A DNA stretch of 64,000 bases, from positions 1 to 64,000 of the forward strand of contig JAUSFL010000008.1 of assembly GCA_030649735.1 (NCBI GenBank). Reading direction: 5' to 3'. Made by a program: the position numbers and the translations under genes. Below, one piece after another: positions 27,608 to 37,017 of the stretch. A model generated the notes under the pieces. It was not told the origin of the DNA and made no database searches. It was given only the letters and a program-made list of their open reading frames with translations. Numbering within the stretch: the first letter of the stretch is position 1; every line of letters begins with the position of its first letter. The DNA is from Candidatus Iainarchaeum sp. (GTDB taxonomy: Archaea > Iainarchaeota > Iainarchaeia > Iainarchaeales > UBA10191).

Positions 27608-27766
27608 ATGGTCAAGAAAAAAAAGCTTTCAAAAAAGCCAGTGAAAAAAACTGTCAAGCAAAAAAAAGCAGTTTCTAAAAAATACGCTGGCCGCAAGCCA
27701 AGCAAGAAAGGCAAAGAGTCCAAAGTCAAAAAATTGAAAAAGCTCTTCTCTAAGAAAAAGCGCTAG
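27608..27766 (+). CDS. Lys-rich small basic protein (52 aa) MVKKKKLSKKPVKKTVKQKKAVSKKYAGRKPSKKGKESKVKKLKKLFSKKKR
   Basis: Read by hand; ATG to TAG, extremely basic. Confidence 0.6.
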   Translation: MVKKKKLSKKPVKKTVKQKKAVSKKYAGRKPSKKGKESKVKKLKKLFSKKKR

Positions 27767-27845
27767 CTGTCTTCCAACTGCCTGTTTTTGAATAAAAGCC
27801 AACAGCAAGCCTCATTAACCACTTTAACAGCAGTCTGTACAAGAG

Positions 27846-28040
27846 TTGGATTTTATGCCTTTGATTGAGAGAAAAAGCCAAGACATGATTAATTGGGAAA
27901 GCTGGCAAAAGCACTTGAACAAGAAGTTTGGAGTCAAGGAAGACGAGTTTTTGGAAAAGGCCGAAGAGCCAAAAGAAGCAGAGACCGAAAGCCAGGAAGA
28001 AATTGTTTCCTTGGAGTTTTTGGAAAAGCCAGTTGAGTGA
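27846..28040 (+). CDS. hypothetical acidic protein (64 aa)
   Basis: Overlaps start of next gene (GTGA). Confidence 0.55.
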   Translation: MDFMPLIERKSQDMINWESWQKHLNKKFGVKEDEFLEKAEEPKEAETESQEEIVSLEFLEKPVE

Positions 28041-30088
28041 AGCAAGTGCCTGCAAAAGCAAGAAAAGCAAAGCCTAAAAAAGCAAGATTGCCATATCTTT
28101 CAATAGCTTTAATTTTATTGGCAGTGATTGTTTTGGCTGGATTGTTTTCATTTGATTTCCTGAAAAATTACAAAATCAAGGAATTTACAGCAGGCGACAA
28201 TTCTTTTTCTTTCAGCTATCCGGAATTCAAGGGCTGGGAAGTTTCCGGACCGCAAAGCCCTGAAGAGGTTGTTCCGGCAACTAATTGGACTTTTTTCCTT
28301 AACAATCCGACAAAAATCAATTTTGAGTTTGCTCCGCAATTCACGGTTTCAAAGCATGCTTTTACTGGCGGAGACTACAAGCATCCTTTTCCGTCAATTT
28401 CAAAAAGCCCTAATGGTTACTCGTTCAATATCGAGCCCTCAGACCCTAACAAAGTATTAGTTTACGGGAAAGATTACTCATATTACATTAATTCTGTAGA
28501 CTTCAACAAAATCACGTTTTATGCGCAAGATTTCTCATTAGCCATTGTCTTGTCTTCAGTTTCTGAAAAAGACGGTTTTTCAAGAAAGAAGTTTTTTGAA
28601 GAAATAATCAAGAGCTTCAAGGCTGGGGGAAATCAAGCGAATGGAAAATTGGTTTACTCTGATTCTGGTTTTGTTCCAATGAACTCTTCAGGTAGAACCA
28701 TGCCTGTCGAGAGTTTTGAAGGAATTATTGAATTATCTGATGATTTGGGAATTAGTTATTTTGCCTTGGTTCTTGACAAAAATTCTCCAAGCAATCTTGG
28801 CCCTGATGCTAATCCAACTGTTAATGAATGGAATAAACGCCTCGGATTGCGAGATTCAAGGCATAATTTGTTTTCTTCCAGTGACGAATTGCTGAAAAGC
28901 CTTGTTGGAAAGCGCGTGAAAATTGAAGGAATACTAAACGAGAGCAATATGGCTCCAGGCCGGTTTATTATTACAAAATCAATTTGGCTGGTTTCTGAAG
29001 GAAATTCCAGCCCTCAAGAGTTTGAAGTGCGCGCAAGCTTTTTGCAAGATTTGTATTATGGCCTTGAAATTGTCAGGCTTTCAGACAACAAGGTAATCCA
29101 AACCATCAGCGTGAGAAATGCCGTTGATTTGACAAAGCCCGGCGTTGTTGAGTTGATTGACTTGAACAATGACGGATTTAAGGACTTGCGGGTTATTGGC
29201 GGCTATGATGGGAAAAAGCCATTGTATAAAGTGTGGTATTTTGACACTAAAACCCAGTCTTTTGTTTGGCTAGAGCAAAAGCAAGACCCTGTCTTGAGAA
29301 TGCCAGTCCGCCCTAATGTTGTCTTGAACTTGTGGCATTTCACTTTCGATCCTGATGACAAAAACAGGTTTGGTTTTGAAGTCAGCATTGACGGCCAAAG
29401 AGTAGAAAGCCAGATGTTGGGAAATGACGACTCGCTAACCGCCTTTCTGATTTTGACTGAAGGAAAGCACAAGCTTTTGGCAGTTAGTTATTCTGGAGAC
29501 AGTAATTTTAACGGCGCTTTTGGAAGGGGAATTGCTTTCAAGAAAGAAATTGAAATAAATGTTCAAGAAGGAAAAATGAATTCTTTGGATTTTTTTTACG
29601 CTTCTGCCATAAAAGGCCAAATGGTAACGAAAACAATCAGCCGCCCGTATTTTGACTTTGTGCTTTCAAGCGACAGCCTTCCTTCGGATTCGCCAATTCC
29701 AATCAGGGGCGGGCATCAGCAAGGCCAGGAGGCTGTTTTGACTAAAACTTCTCCAAATTTTGTTCTCGAGCCTCCAGTCGGAAGCGATTATACTGCGGCT
29801 CCTGCAATGAAAGTTTTGGCTTTTTTTGACGGAAAAGATGCATTGGCTTCAAACTTTGCATTGACTCTTTCCAAAGGCCCCCATGTTTTAAAGGCTGAAG
29901 GAATTTACGTTGAATTCAATGAAACAGACTATTTTGAGGCTTTCTTTTCTCTTACAGATGAAGCAACTTACAATTACGTTTACTTGGATTTTATGCCTTT
30001 GAGAAGCACTAGTGAAGACTACCGCAAGGTTTTCGCAAGCTCTTTTTCTTTTAGGATTGCGCAGCAGCAGGCAAGGTTTTACCAGTAA
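28037..30088 (+). CDS. hypothetical large membrane-anchored extracytoplasmic protein
   Basis: N-terminal TM LSIALILLAVIVLAGLFSF; FG-GAP-like segment VELIDLNNDGFKDLRVIGG. Confidence 0.7.
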   Translation: MKQVPAKARKAKPKKARLPYLSIALILLAVIVLAGLFSFDFLKNYKIKEFTAGDNSFSFSYPEFKGWEVSGPQSPEEVVPATNWTFFLNNPTKINFEFAPQFTVSKHAFTGGDYKHPFPSISKSPNGYSFNIEPSDPNKVLVYGKDYSYYINSVDFNKITFYAQDFSLAIVLSSVSEKDGFSRKKFFEEIIKSFKAGGNQANGKLVYSDSGFVPMNSSGRTMPVESFEGIIELSDDLGISYFALVLDKNSPSNLGPDANPTVNEWNKRLGLRDSRHNLFSSSDELLKSLVGKRVKIEGILNESNMAPGRFIITKSIWLVSEGNSSPQEFEVRASFLQDLYYGLEIVRLSDNKVIQTISVRNAVDLTKPGVVELIDLNNDGFKDLRVIGGYDGKKPLYKVWYFDTKTQSFVWLEQKQDPVLRMPVRPNVVLNLWHFTFDPDDKNRFGFEVSIDGQRVESQMLGNDDSLTAFLILTEGKHKLLAVSYSGDSNFNGAFGRGIAFKKEIEINVQEGKMNSLDFFYASAIKGQMVTKTISRPYFDFVLSSDSLPSDSPIPIRGGHQQGQEAVLTKTSPNFVLEPPVGSDYTAAPAMKVLAFFDGKDALASNFALTLSKGPHVLKAEGIYVEFNETDYFEAFFSLTDEATYNYVYLDFMPLRSTSEDYRKVFASSFSFRIAQQQARFYQ

Positions 30089-30146
30089 CCAAAACCAGAG
30101 TTATGTATAGAAACTCTTTTATTTTTTTGAAAGTTTTTGTTTTTTC

Positions 30147-30245
30147 ATGAATGCAAAGACTTTCCTGGTTTCAAACATTATAGGCAATTTTTTCGCTTTG
30201 CTTGCGGCAAGGTTGGTAATTGCAAAGTTTTCAGGCAAGGCTTGA
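30147..30245 (+). CDS. candidate 32-aa microprotein MNAKTFLVSNIIGNFFALLAARLVIAKFSGKA
   Basis: Amphipathic/hydrophobic; ATG to TGA in an intergenic gap. Confidence 0.35.
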   Translation: MNAKTFLVSNIIGNFFALLAARLVIAKFSGKA

Positions 30246-30326
30246 AGTTTGAATTCTGCCCTGGAAAGGTTTATTAACTCAAATTCTTTTGATTTGTGTG
30301 CCTTTTAACTAACGGTGGTAACTCCC

Positions 30327-30395
30327 ATGAGAATTCGAAGATCAAAATCCATTGTAATAGCTTCAAGCTATCCTCCATTGATTTTGAGAGCTTAA
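30327..30395 (+). CDS. candidate 22-aa microprotein MRIRRSKSIVIASSYPPLILRA
   Basis: SD-like GGTGGT about 8 nt upstream; TATA-like GGTTTATTAAC at about 30268. Confidence 0.3.
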   Translation: MRIRRSKSIVIASSYPPLILRA

Positions 30396-30964
30396 ATTTT
30401 TGAGTTTTTCAAAATTTGCTTTTTTGTTTCAGGCTTTGCTTTATTGGCGTAATAGTCCAGGACTTCTTTTCCAGTCCATGCTTTTGCATCGCTTGCCTTA
30501 AAGCCAAGCAATTTAACGTATTTTTCCAGGACTTTTTCGCTTGGCGCCTCAATTTCCAAGAATGTTGGAATGCCCTTAAAAGTGTCGAATTCAAAGTGCG
30601 TTTTTTCAATGTTGTAGGAAAGCCTGTGCTTTTTTGAAATTTTTTCAAGCCTTAATCCAATGCTTTCGAGGATTTTTTGAGTTCTTGAAAAGTCTGGCAC
30701 ATTGACTTCGATTTCTTCGGAAATTTTGGCTTTTGCTTTGGAAACGCGCTTTTTAAAGGTCAATTCAACTATTTTGCCTTTTTTCCTGAGCCTTAGCATG
30801 CTTTTTTGGTTGTGGAGTTTTCTGCCTGGAAAGTCGTAAAAGAATGCAGTCACTTTTTCGTCAAGGTTTTTTTTCGCACCTAATGCCTTTAATTTTTTGA
30901 CTAGCCTTGGCGTGTTGACTTCAAGGATTTTTGCCTCAATTTCGCGCATTGAAAGTATTGACAA
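30392..30964 (-). CDS. CYTH domain protein / class IV adenylate cyclase (CyaB-like)
   Basis: EIEAKILEVN, MLRLRKKGKIVELTFKKRV, EFDTFKGIPTFLEIEAPSEK. Confidence 0.92.
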   Translation of the reverse strand: MSILSMREIEAKILEVNTPRLVKKLKALGAKKNLDEKVTAFFYDFPGRKLHNQKSMLRLRKKGKIVELTFKKRVSKAKAKISEEIEVNVPDFSRTQKILESIGLRLEKISKKHRLSYNIEKTHFEFDTFKGIPTFLEIEAPSEKVLEKYVKLLGFKASDAKAWTGKEVLDYYANKAKPETKKQILKNSKI

Positions 30965-30995
30965 GGTTTATATTTAAAAATGCCTTTATTTTTCC

Positions 30996-31641
30996 CATGG
31001 CTGACTCTTTGGACAAGTCCGAAAAGAAACTCGAGCAAAAAATTGAGAAAAAAGTAGAGGCTAAAGTCGAGAAGGATTTGGAGAAAAAATGGGCTGTGAA
31101 GAATTCTGACCTAAAGCACGAAATGCCGAAAAACGAGGTTGGAATTTTAATTCATGACTATGATTTTTTGTTTTCTGACTTTGACCCTCGGCCTTTGGCC
31201 CAAAGGGCGATTTCTGACGACTTTTTGCGCGAGGTGAGAAAATTCACTTTTGAGGAAAGCCCCGGAATTGCTGAACTGCGTTTTTTGGTTCCTGCCGGAG
31301 TTCGTAACAGCAATTCTGAAGCAATAATCAAGAAGCGCTTGAGAGACCACTTCAAAAAGCATTTTTTGGAATTTGAGAAAGAACAAAAGAAAGTTGTTGG
31401 GCTTGGCCTTTTAGGTTTTTTTTCAGGCCTTGGATTGACCGTGGCTGCCGGAGTTTTGGTTTACCATTTTGCTGAAAGCAACCTTGCTGCCGCAATTCTT
31501 ATTTCTCTATTGGAACCTGCCGGCTGGTTTATTTTTTGGACTGGTTTGGATAGTTTGATTCATGAGTCCAAAGTGCTCTTTCCCGTGCTTGACTTTTACA
31601 AGCGCATGAGCAAGGCGGATATTGTATTTGACTCTTACTAA
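30996..31641 (+). CDS. hypothetical membrane protein
   Basis: Charged coiled-coil N-terminus, two TM helices. Confidence 0.65.
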
Positions 31642-31653
31642 AGGTGTTGTTTT

Positions 31654-31986
31654 TTGGAACTTGTTGCATTGCTTGAATTTCTTGCAGGAATCACGGGCTT
31701 TTTGATGTCTATTGCTTATTTTCCCCAGGCTTGGAAGATTTTTAATAACAAAAGTGCTGAGGATGTTTCAATAATTTCTTATGTAATTTTTGCTGTTGGC
31801 ACTTGGATTTGGCTTTTGTGGGGGTTTTTTTCTGGCTCTTTCACTGTGATTGTTGGCTTTGCTTTTGGGGCTTTAGGCTCAACTTTGGTTTTGGCTTTGA
31901 GCATTTATTACAGGTTTGTCAAGCCACCACGCCATAGAATTTGCGTTCCAAAAAAAACATTTGTAAAAAAGCCTGCAAAGCATTAA
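31654..31986 (+). CDS. SemiSWEET/PQ-loop protein (second copy in window)
   Basis: GITGFLMSIAYFPQAWKIFNNKSAEDVSIISYVIFAVGTWIWLLWG. Confidence 0.9.
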   Translation: MELVALLEFLAGITGFLMSIAYFPQAWKIFNNKSAEDVSIISYVIFAVGTWIWLLWGFFSGSFTVIVGFAFGALGSTLVLALSIYYRFVKPPRHRICVPKKTFVKKPAKH

Positions 31987-32047
31987 ATACTTGCAAGGAA
32001 TTAATTATTAGGAAAGGAAAAACTTTCTTTTTCGTGGTTTTTGGAGT

Positions 32048-32545
32048 TTGGTGGATTTAATGGCTAAGGTGAAGAATGAATTTCCTGAATCTGAGTTAGT
32101 GCGCAGGACTTTCATGATTCGCGAAATGGACTTGCCGCCTCAAGTCCAGCTTACGCGGCGTTCAATGCTGCGCTGGTTTGCCTTGGCTTCTGGAATGATT
32201 TCTGAAAAGGAATCCCGCTCCACAGTGCTTGAGGTTTTGGATGCTTTGTTTTACTTTCAATTCCAGAAAAAGCAGGATCCTACTGCTCAGGAAGTGATCA
32301 AGTACATTAAGGAAAAGCACGGCAAGATTGTTTCTGAAAAGCTCTTGCGCTATCATTTGAACAGGTTGATTTTGCTTAATCTTTTGCAGAGGAAATCAAG
32401 CCGTTATTTCTTCAATCCTTCCCCTTACGCGGAGCGCAAGGATTTGAAGGCTTCCTTTAATTATTGGATTCGCGAGCATTTGGAAAAGTCCTTGAAAGAC
32501 TGTGAATTTGTGCTTGGAAAACTGCAGGATAATTACAGCAAGTGA
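32048..32545 (+). CDS. hypothetical winged-helix-like protein
   Basis: TAQEVIKYIKEKHGKIVSEKLLRYHLNRLILLNLLQRKSSRYFFNP. Confidence 0.65.
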   Translation: MVDLMAKVKNEFPESELVRRTFMIREMDLPPQVQLTRRSMLRWFALASGMISEKESRSTVLEVLDALFYFQFQKKQDPTAQEVIKYIKEKHGKIVSEKLLRYHLNRLILLNLLQRKSSRYFFNPSPYAERKDLKASFNYWIREHLEKSLKDCEFVLGKLQDNYSK

Positions 32546-32551
32546 TGAAGA

Positions 32552-32926
32552 ATGCCTGGTTTGGGAAGCGTTTTTTTAAGGCCTGGAAGAAAAATGCAGC
32601 CAAAGCAGCCCCTGTTCAATAATAAGCCTAAAGCCTTGCCTGTTCAAAAGGCACGCGCGCCCGCGGCTGCAAGACCTATTTTGCGGGCTCGAATAAATTC
32701 TCAAAAGCGCCGGCTTCTTTCGCGAGAAGAGCAAATCAGGAATTCTGCAGTTCGTGCTGAACGAGCCGCAATAATCCGCAGAGTTAATGTTCCGTTCGAG
32801 CAAAGGCTTGCGAGAGTTGCTGCAGATGTTAAAGCAAGAAAATTGTCTTTTGATAATGGAGCTAAAATAATTGACAGGATTAATTTGCAGAGGGAAATTG
32901 CATTGAGGAGATTGGGCTTGAAATGA
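32552..32926 (+). CDS. hypothetical Arg-rich protein
   Basis: 124 aa ORF. Confidence 0.55.
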   Translation: MPGLGSVFLRPGRKMQPKQPLFNNKPKALPVQKARAPAAARPILRARINSQKRRLLSREEQIRNSAVRAERAAIIRRVNVPFEQRLARVAADVKARKLSFDNGAKIIDRINLQREIALRRLGLK

Positions 32927-32927
32927 C

Positions 32928-33728
32928 TTATTCCCAAACCACGCTTGCGTATCCTACAACGCTTGTTTTGTCTTTTGTGGCGCGCGCTGAAGTGTAATAA
33001 TCGAGCAGTTTGGCCTTTAACTTTTTTTCTTTGGCAAATTCTAAAAGCGCTGTAATGCCAGCGTATCCGCAGATTGAAAGGTCGTTTTCAAACACCAGGT
33101 CAAAAAAACCCTCAACACGATTATGTAGTATTTGTTCTATTGCTTCGTCGTCTTTTTTTTTCGCGCTTTCTTCAGTTTCAAAATGCGTGAAATCGCTGCT
33201 TGCAATAAGCCCAAAGTCGAATTGCTTATGCAGTTCGGCAAGTGCCTGCCCGAGCTTTTTTAAGACTTGCAGGTCTTGCCCTGCAATGCAAACAACCACT
33301 AGTTTGAAGTCTGTCCCGAATTTTTTTTGCAGTAAAATCAGCTGCATTTCTGCAGAATGCTCTTGCAAATGCGCTTTTTCGTCAGATTTGGCTTCAGGCA
33401 CTAATTCAATCAGCCTTTCCGCAAGTTCTTTGTTGATTTCGTTCATTCCTTGAATTGTTTGCCATTCGCCGGCTGGATAGATGCTTATTTTCTCTCCAAG
33501 GCCTGTGTGATTTGGACAGAGAATTATGTAGTTGCTGCTTTTTCTTAGGCTGTTAATGCTTTTTCCTGCAATTTCTCCGCTGTAAATCAGGCCCGCGTGC
33601 GCTGAAATGCAAGCTATTGCTTTTCCTTCTGTTTCTGGCTTTGGAATGTTTTTTGCCAGCTGCTTTTCCAGCAATGCTTTAGAATTAGGGTAAAACAGGC
33701 CTTGCACTGCAGGCTGTCTAATTGCCAT
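32928..33728 (-). CDS. MEMO1 family protein (AmmeMemoRadiSam system protein B)
   Basis: IRQPAVQGLFYP...ISAHAGLIYSGEIAGKS..LCPNHTGLG...SSDFTHFE. Confidence 0.93.
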   Translation of the reverse strand: MAIRQPAVQGLFYPNSKALLEKQLAKNIPKPETEGKAIACISAHAGLIYSGEIAGKSINSLRKSSNYIILCPNHTGLGEKISIYPAGEWQTIQGMNEINKELAERLIELVPEAKSDEKAHLQEHSAEMQLILLQKKFGTDFKLVVVCIAGQDLQVLKKLGQALAELHKQFDFGLIASSDFTHFETEESAKKKDDEAIEQILHNRVEGFFDLVFENDLSICGYAGITALLEFAKEKKLKAKLLDYYTSARATKDKTSVVGYASVVWE

Positions 33729-33730
33729 TT

Positions 33731-34552
33731 TTACTCACCAGGCTTTGAGAATGACGGCCTTGGCCTGCTGCTAGAGCTGCCAAAGCTTCTTCCTCTTCCA
33801 AAGCGGCCTCTGCCAAACCTTGATTGTTTTGCCTCGGCTGCTTCCTGCTCTGCCTTGATGTCGTCTTCAGTAAGCTTGTATTCAAAGTCTTCGATCTTTT
33901 TGTCGAATTGCTCGTCTTTGGTTATCAATTCTTTTGCCTTCAAAACTTCCCTGGCCAAAAGCCAGTAAACTAGCGCAAGGCTTTTTCTTCCCTTGTTGTT
34001 TGCAGGAACAACCAGGTCAATGTTTTTTGTTGAATTGTTTGTTGAGCAGATTCCAATGACTATAGCCTTGGTCCTGCCTGCTTCGCTGATTGATTGGCTG
34101 TCGCTTTCAGGCTCTGTTGCAATTATCAATCGCGGCTCGAAAAAATCAGTGTGGTTTGCGTTAGTGAAAGTGCCTGGAACAAACCTGCTTGTGAAAGCCC
34201 TTGCGCCAATGGCTTCAGCGAATCTTTCGCTCGGGGTTTTTCCATAAAGCCTTCTTGCAACAACCGCAATCTTTTCTGCGGGAATTCTTGCAATGAATTG
34301 TGCGGCAATCCTGATTCTCTCGTCAAGCGTTTGGACGTCAAGGACGCTTAGTCCGTCAGGGCGCATTTTGTAAATGTATTTTTTCATGTCGCCTGACTTG
34401 AAGCGCGTTCCGATATGAGCTCCGCTTTTCAGGTACTTGTCTGCCCCAACCAATAGGTTTTGGCCGGCAATTTGCAATTGCTCTTCAATGATTACTTCTT
34501 TTTCCTGCGGGATTTCTGTGTCTTTTTTCATCAAACTGTTCACCAAACTCAA
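33731..34552 (-). CDS. rpsB: 30S ribosomal protein S2
   Basis: [44 protein letters not shown], archaeal S2, Gly/Arg/Ser-rich tail. Confidence 0.97.
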   Translation of the reverse strand: MSLVNSLMKKDTEIPQEKEVIIEEQLQIAGQNLLVGADKYLKSGAHIGTRFKSGDMKKYIYKMRPDGLSVLDVQTLDERIRIAAQFIARIPAEKIAVVARRLYGKTPSERFAEAIGARAFTSRFVPGTFTNANHTDFFEPRLIIATEPESDSQSISEAGRTKAIVIGICSTNNSTKNIDLVVPANNKGRKSLALVYWLLAREVLKAKELITKDEQFDKKIEDFEYKLTEDDIKAEQEAAEAKQSRFGRGRFGRGRSFGSSSSRPRPSFSKPGE

Positions 34553-34758
34553 ATTTTGTATTTCATTATATCGTCGATTGCTTCAACATGGCTGAAGATT
34601 GTCCTTCTGCAGCAGTAGCGCGTTATTCCCAAGTCGTCAAGCACTTTTTCAGGCTTTTCCTTGTTGTTTTGGGTTCTTTTCACGTATTCTTCGAAAACTT
34701 CAGAAACAAGTTTTCCGCAACTAAAGCACCTTACTGGAATAATCATATTCTCTTTCAC
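34549..34758 (-). CDS. rpoN: DNA-directed RNA polymerase subunit N
   Basis: [21 protein letters not shown]...[18 protein letters not shown]. Confidence 0.97.
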   Translation of the reverse strand: MKENMIIPVRCFSCGKLVSEVFEEYVKRTQNNKEKPEKVLDDLGITRYCCRRTIFSHVEAIDDIMKYKI

Positions 34759-34771
34759 CTTCTTTTTTCAG

Positions 34772-35203
34772 TCATCTGAAAGACAGTTGTTTTTTTGCGC
34801 GGGCTCCTCTTCCCAGCGGTTTTTTTGATTCTTTTCTTCTTGCATCGTCAACAAGCAAGTTTCGGTCATACTTTAAGAGTTTTTCCTTGAGTTTTTTTTC
34901 CCCGTAATAATTCACTAGAGCTTTTGCGATTGCAGTTCTGGCTGAAAGCGCTTGCGCCATTGCGCCGCCGCCTTGAATGTTGATGTCAATGTCGACTTCA
35001 GCGTTTAATGGCTCTATTATTTCCAATGGCTCATTGATTAATTCTCGAATGTACCTGCTTCCGTAAACATTCAAGTTCATCCTGTTGATTCGGATTGTTC
35101 CTTTTCCTTTCCGTATTACAGCGCGTGCGATTGCTGTCTTTTTCTTTGACTTTGATGTAATGCCTTTGGCTTTTTTCTTTTTCTTAGCAACTTCTGCAGT
35201 CAT
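34772..35203 (-). CDS. rpsI: 30S ribosomal protein S9
   Basis: C-terminal LLVDDARRKESKKPLGRGARAKKQLSFR. Confidence 0.97.
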   Translation of the reverse strand: MTAEVAKKKKKAKGITSKSKKKTAIARAVIRKGKGTIRINRMNLNVYGSRYIRELINEPLEIIEPLNAEVDIDINIQGGGAMAQALSARTAIAKALVNYYGEKKLKEKLLKYDRNLLVDDARRKESKKPLGRGARAKKQLSFR

Positions 35204-35213
35204 GTTTGATCAC

Positions 35214-35639
35214 TTAAAATTTTGCCCCTTGAATTCTGGAGATTTCCCCAATTGTCATTGATTTTTTGAAATTGTCTTTTTTTGCGTTCTCGATTGTTTC
35301 TGCCTTTTCGTTTTTTAGCGCTGCCGGAACTCCGACCCAAACGCGAAGGTTTCCGAAGGCTTTTCTTCCGCGAGTGCTGTATTTTGGAAGCATGTTCCTT
35401 ACTGCAGAGCGAATCATGCGGTCTGGCATTCTGGAAATGTGCGGGCCTTTTGTTGGATTGCTTTTTGGCGCCCTTGCGAGCTTTACGCGGACTTTTTCAA
35501 GAATGAATGGCTTGCTGCCTGACATTACTGCCTTTTCTGCATTGACTATTTCGACTTTTTCCCCGGAAAGGAGCGTTTTTGCGACTTTGCTTGCCATTCT
35601 TCCAAGGACAAGCCCTTCTGCATTGATTATTATTGCCAT
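35214..35639 (-). CDS. rplM: 50S ribosomal protein L13
   Basis: LVLGRMASKVAKTLLSGEKVEIVNAEKAVMSG... Confidence 0.96.
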   Translation of the reverse strand: MAIIINAEGLVLGRMASKVAKTLLSGEKVEIVNAEKAVMSGSKPFILEKVRVKLARAPKSNPTKGPHISRMPDRMIRSAVRNMLPKYSTRGRKAFGNLRVWVGVPAALKNEKAETIENAKKDNFKKSMTIGEISRIQGAKF

Positions 35640-35657
35640 TTTTTCATCAACTCAATT

Positions 35658-36026
35658 TTATGCCGTAATCATTAATTTTGAAGCCGTGAATTTTTTTCCA
35701 AGGGCTTCTTTCAAGAGCATTGCGCTTCCTTTTTTTTCTTCGATTGCTTTTTTTGCGCTTGCCGAATAGCTTAATGCAATTACTTCGAGCTTTGCCTCGA
35801 TTTTTTTGTTTCCCAAAACTTTTCCCGGAACAACCATTGTTTTTTCAGGGAATTTTCCGCTCAAGAACTCAAGCTTTGAAGCGTTGACGTTAATCCTTTG
35901 CCTTGTTGGAAGCGCGATTTTGTCTGCGACTGCCTTCCAGACTGCCTGCTTTTCAGCTTTTGCCTTTTTTTTAAGCTTGTCTATGAGCATTTTGGTGCTT
36001 TGCTTTGTTGGTCCTGTTCTCTTCAT
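35658..36026 (-). CDS. rpl18e: 50S ribosomal protein L18e
   Basis: RQRINVNASKLEFLSGKFPEKTMVVPGKVLGNKKIEAKLEVIALSYSASA. Confidence 0.93.
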   Translation of the reverse strand: MKRTGPTKQSTKMLIDKLKKKAKAEKQAVWKAVADKIALPTRQRINVNASKLEFLSGKFPEKTMVVPGKVLGNKKIEAKLEVIALSYSASAKKAIEEKKGSAMLLKEALGKKFTASKLMITA

Positions 36027-36070
36027 TTCATTTCACTTTTTTTTGGCTGGTAATTTTGTAAGCGAGTTTT

Positions 36071-36182
36071 GCAGGGGAAGGGATTTGAACCCTTGAAGGC
36101 ACTAAGCCACAGGATCGCTAACCCATTTTTGTTCCCTTATAGGGCTTAAGTCCTGCCCCTTTGGCCGCTCGGGAACCCCTGC
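36071..36182 (-). tRNA. tRNA-Leu (anticodon TAA) with apparent 29-nt intron at 36116-36144
   Basis: Acceptor GCAGGGG/CCCCTGC, anticodon stem CAGGA/TCCTG, loop CTTAAG before intron, long variable arm TGTGGCTTAGTGCC, T-arm AAGGGTTCAAATCCCTT. Confidence 0.85.
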
Positions 36183-36237
36183 AAGTATAATATTTTTCGA
36201 ACGTGCTTTTTATAACACCCTTGTTTTTTTCTCCCAA

Positions 36238-36999
36238 TCATTCCTTTAATGAATTAATGCTTTTTTTGAATTCCGAAACTTTTTCTTTCAATGCCTCAAT
36301 TGCGTGGAGCGCGACTTCTTCGCTGTCTGATTGCCCGTGGCTTTCAATGAAGAACACAAAGTTTTCAGGGTCTGTTTCCAGCTTGATGTGGCCTTTGTCG
36401 CAGTAGTTTACGCAGGCCTTGCATGCATTGCACTTTAAGGCGTCTGTAATCACGATTTTTTTTGCCTTGACTTCCAGGATGTTTTTTGGGCAGTGCTTTA
36501 CGCAGTCTTCGCAGGCATTGCATTCTTTGTCCACTGTTATAGTGTGGGTGTTCCTGTAGCCTACTATTGCAGGCTGCCATTTTGAGTGCTCTTTGCCAGT
36601 GCTTATTGTCGCAATCAATTCCATTTTCACTCTTTGCCCCTTGTTTAATTTCACGAGCGGGACTTTTTTGCCTATGATTTCGACTGAAGGGTCTGCGCTT
36701 TTGATGTCTTTTCCATAGACTGTGCAAGGGCCTTCCTTGTCTAGAGTGAATTTTGCTGTTTCGTTCTTTTTGTAGTCTTTCAAGTCTGCCTTGATTGGAA
36801 TCATTCCAATCCTGTGCGCGAGAAATTCGTCAAACATTACTGAATTGTTTTCAAAGAAAGTGACTTCTTCGATTGCAAGTGTTGGAACTTCAAGCATTAT
36901 TGCTCTCCTGAAAGAGTTCATTAATTCCGGAGTTGCCCCCTTGATTAGGAGTTTTAGCAAATTTCCTTTCTTTTCCAATTGTTTGACTTCAAGATTCAT
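36238..36999 (-). CDS. rpoD: DNA-directed RNA polymerase subunit D with two [4Fe-4S] cluster motifs
   Basis: TPELMNSFRRAIMLEVPTLAIEEVTFFENNS; CNACEDCVKHCP and CNACKACVNYC. Confidence 0.97.
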   Translation of the reverse strand: MNLEVKQLEKKGNLLKLLIKGATPELMNSFRRAIMLEVPTLAIEEVTFFENNSVMFDEFLAHRIGMIPIKADLKDYKKNETAKFTLDKEGPCTVYGKDIKSADPSVEIIGKKVPLVKLNKGQRVKMELIATISTGKEHSKWQPAIVGYRNTHTITVDKECNACEDCVKHCPKNILEVKAKKIVITDALKCNACKACVNYCDKGHIKLETDPENFVFFIESHGQSDSEEVALHAIEALKEKVSEFKKSINSLKE

Positions 37000-37017
37000 G
37001 CATTTTCTCTCCTTTGA

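Noticed and set aside
33525-33545. TTATGTAGTTG at 33.5 kb as another copy of the 26-27 kb repeat
   Set aside because: Lies inside the MEMO coding sequence and lacks the rest of the element.
35266-35769. Plus-strand ORF 167 aa and many other long plus-strand ORFs across 33-54 kb
   Set aside because: Antisense to confidently identified ribosomal protein genes; shadow ORFs.
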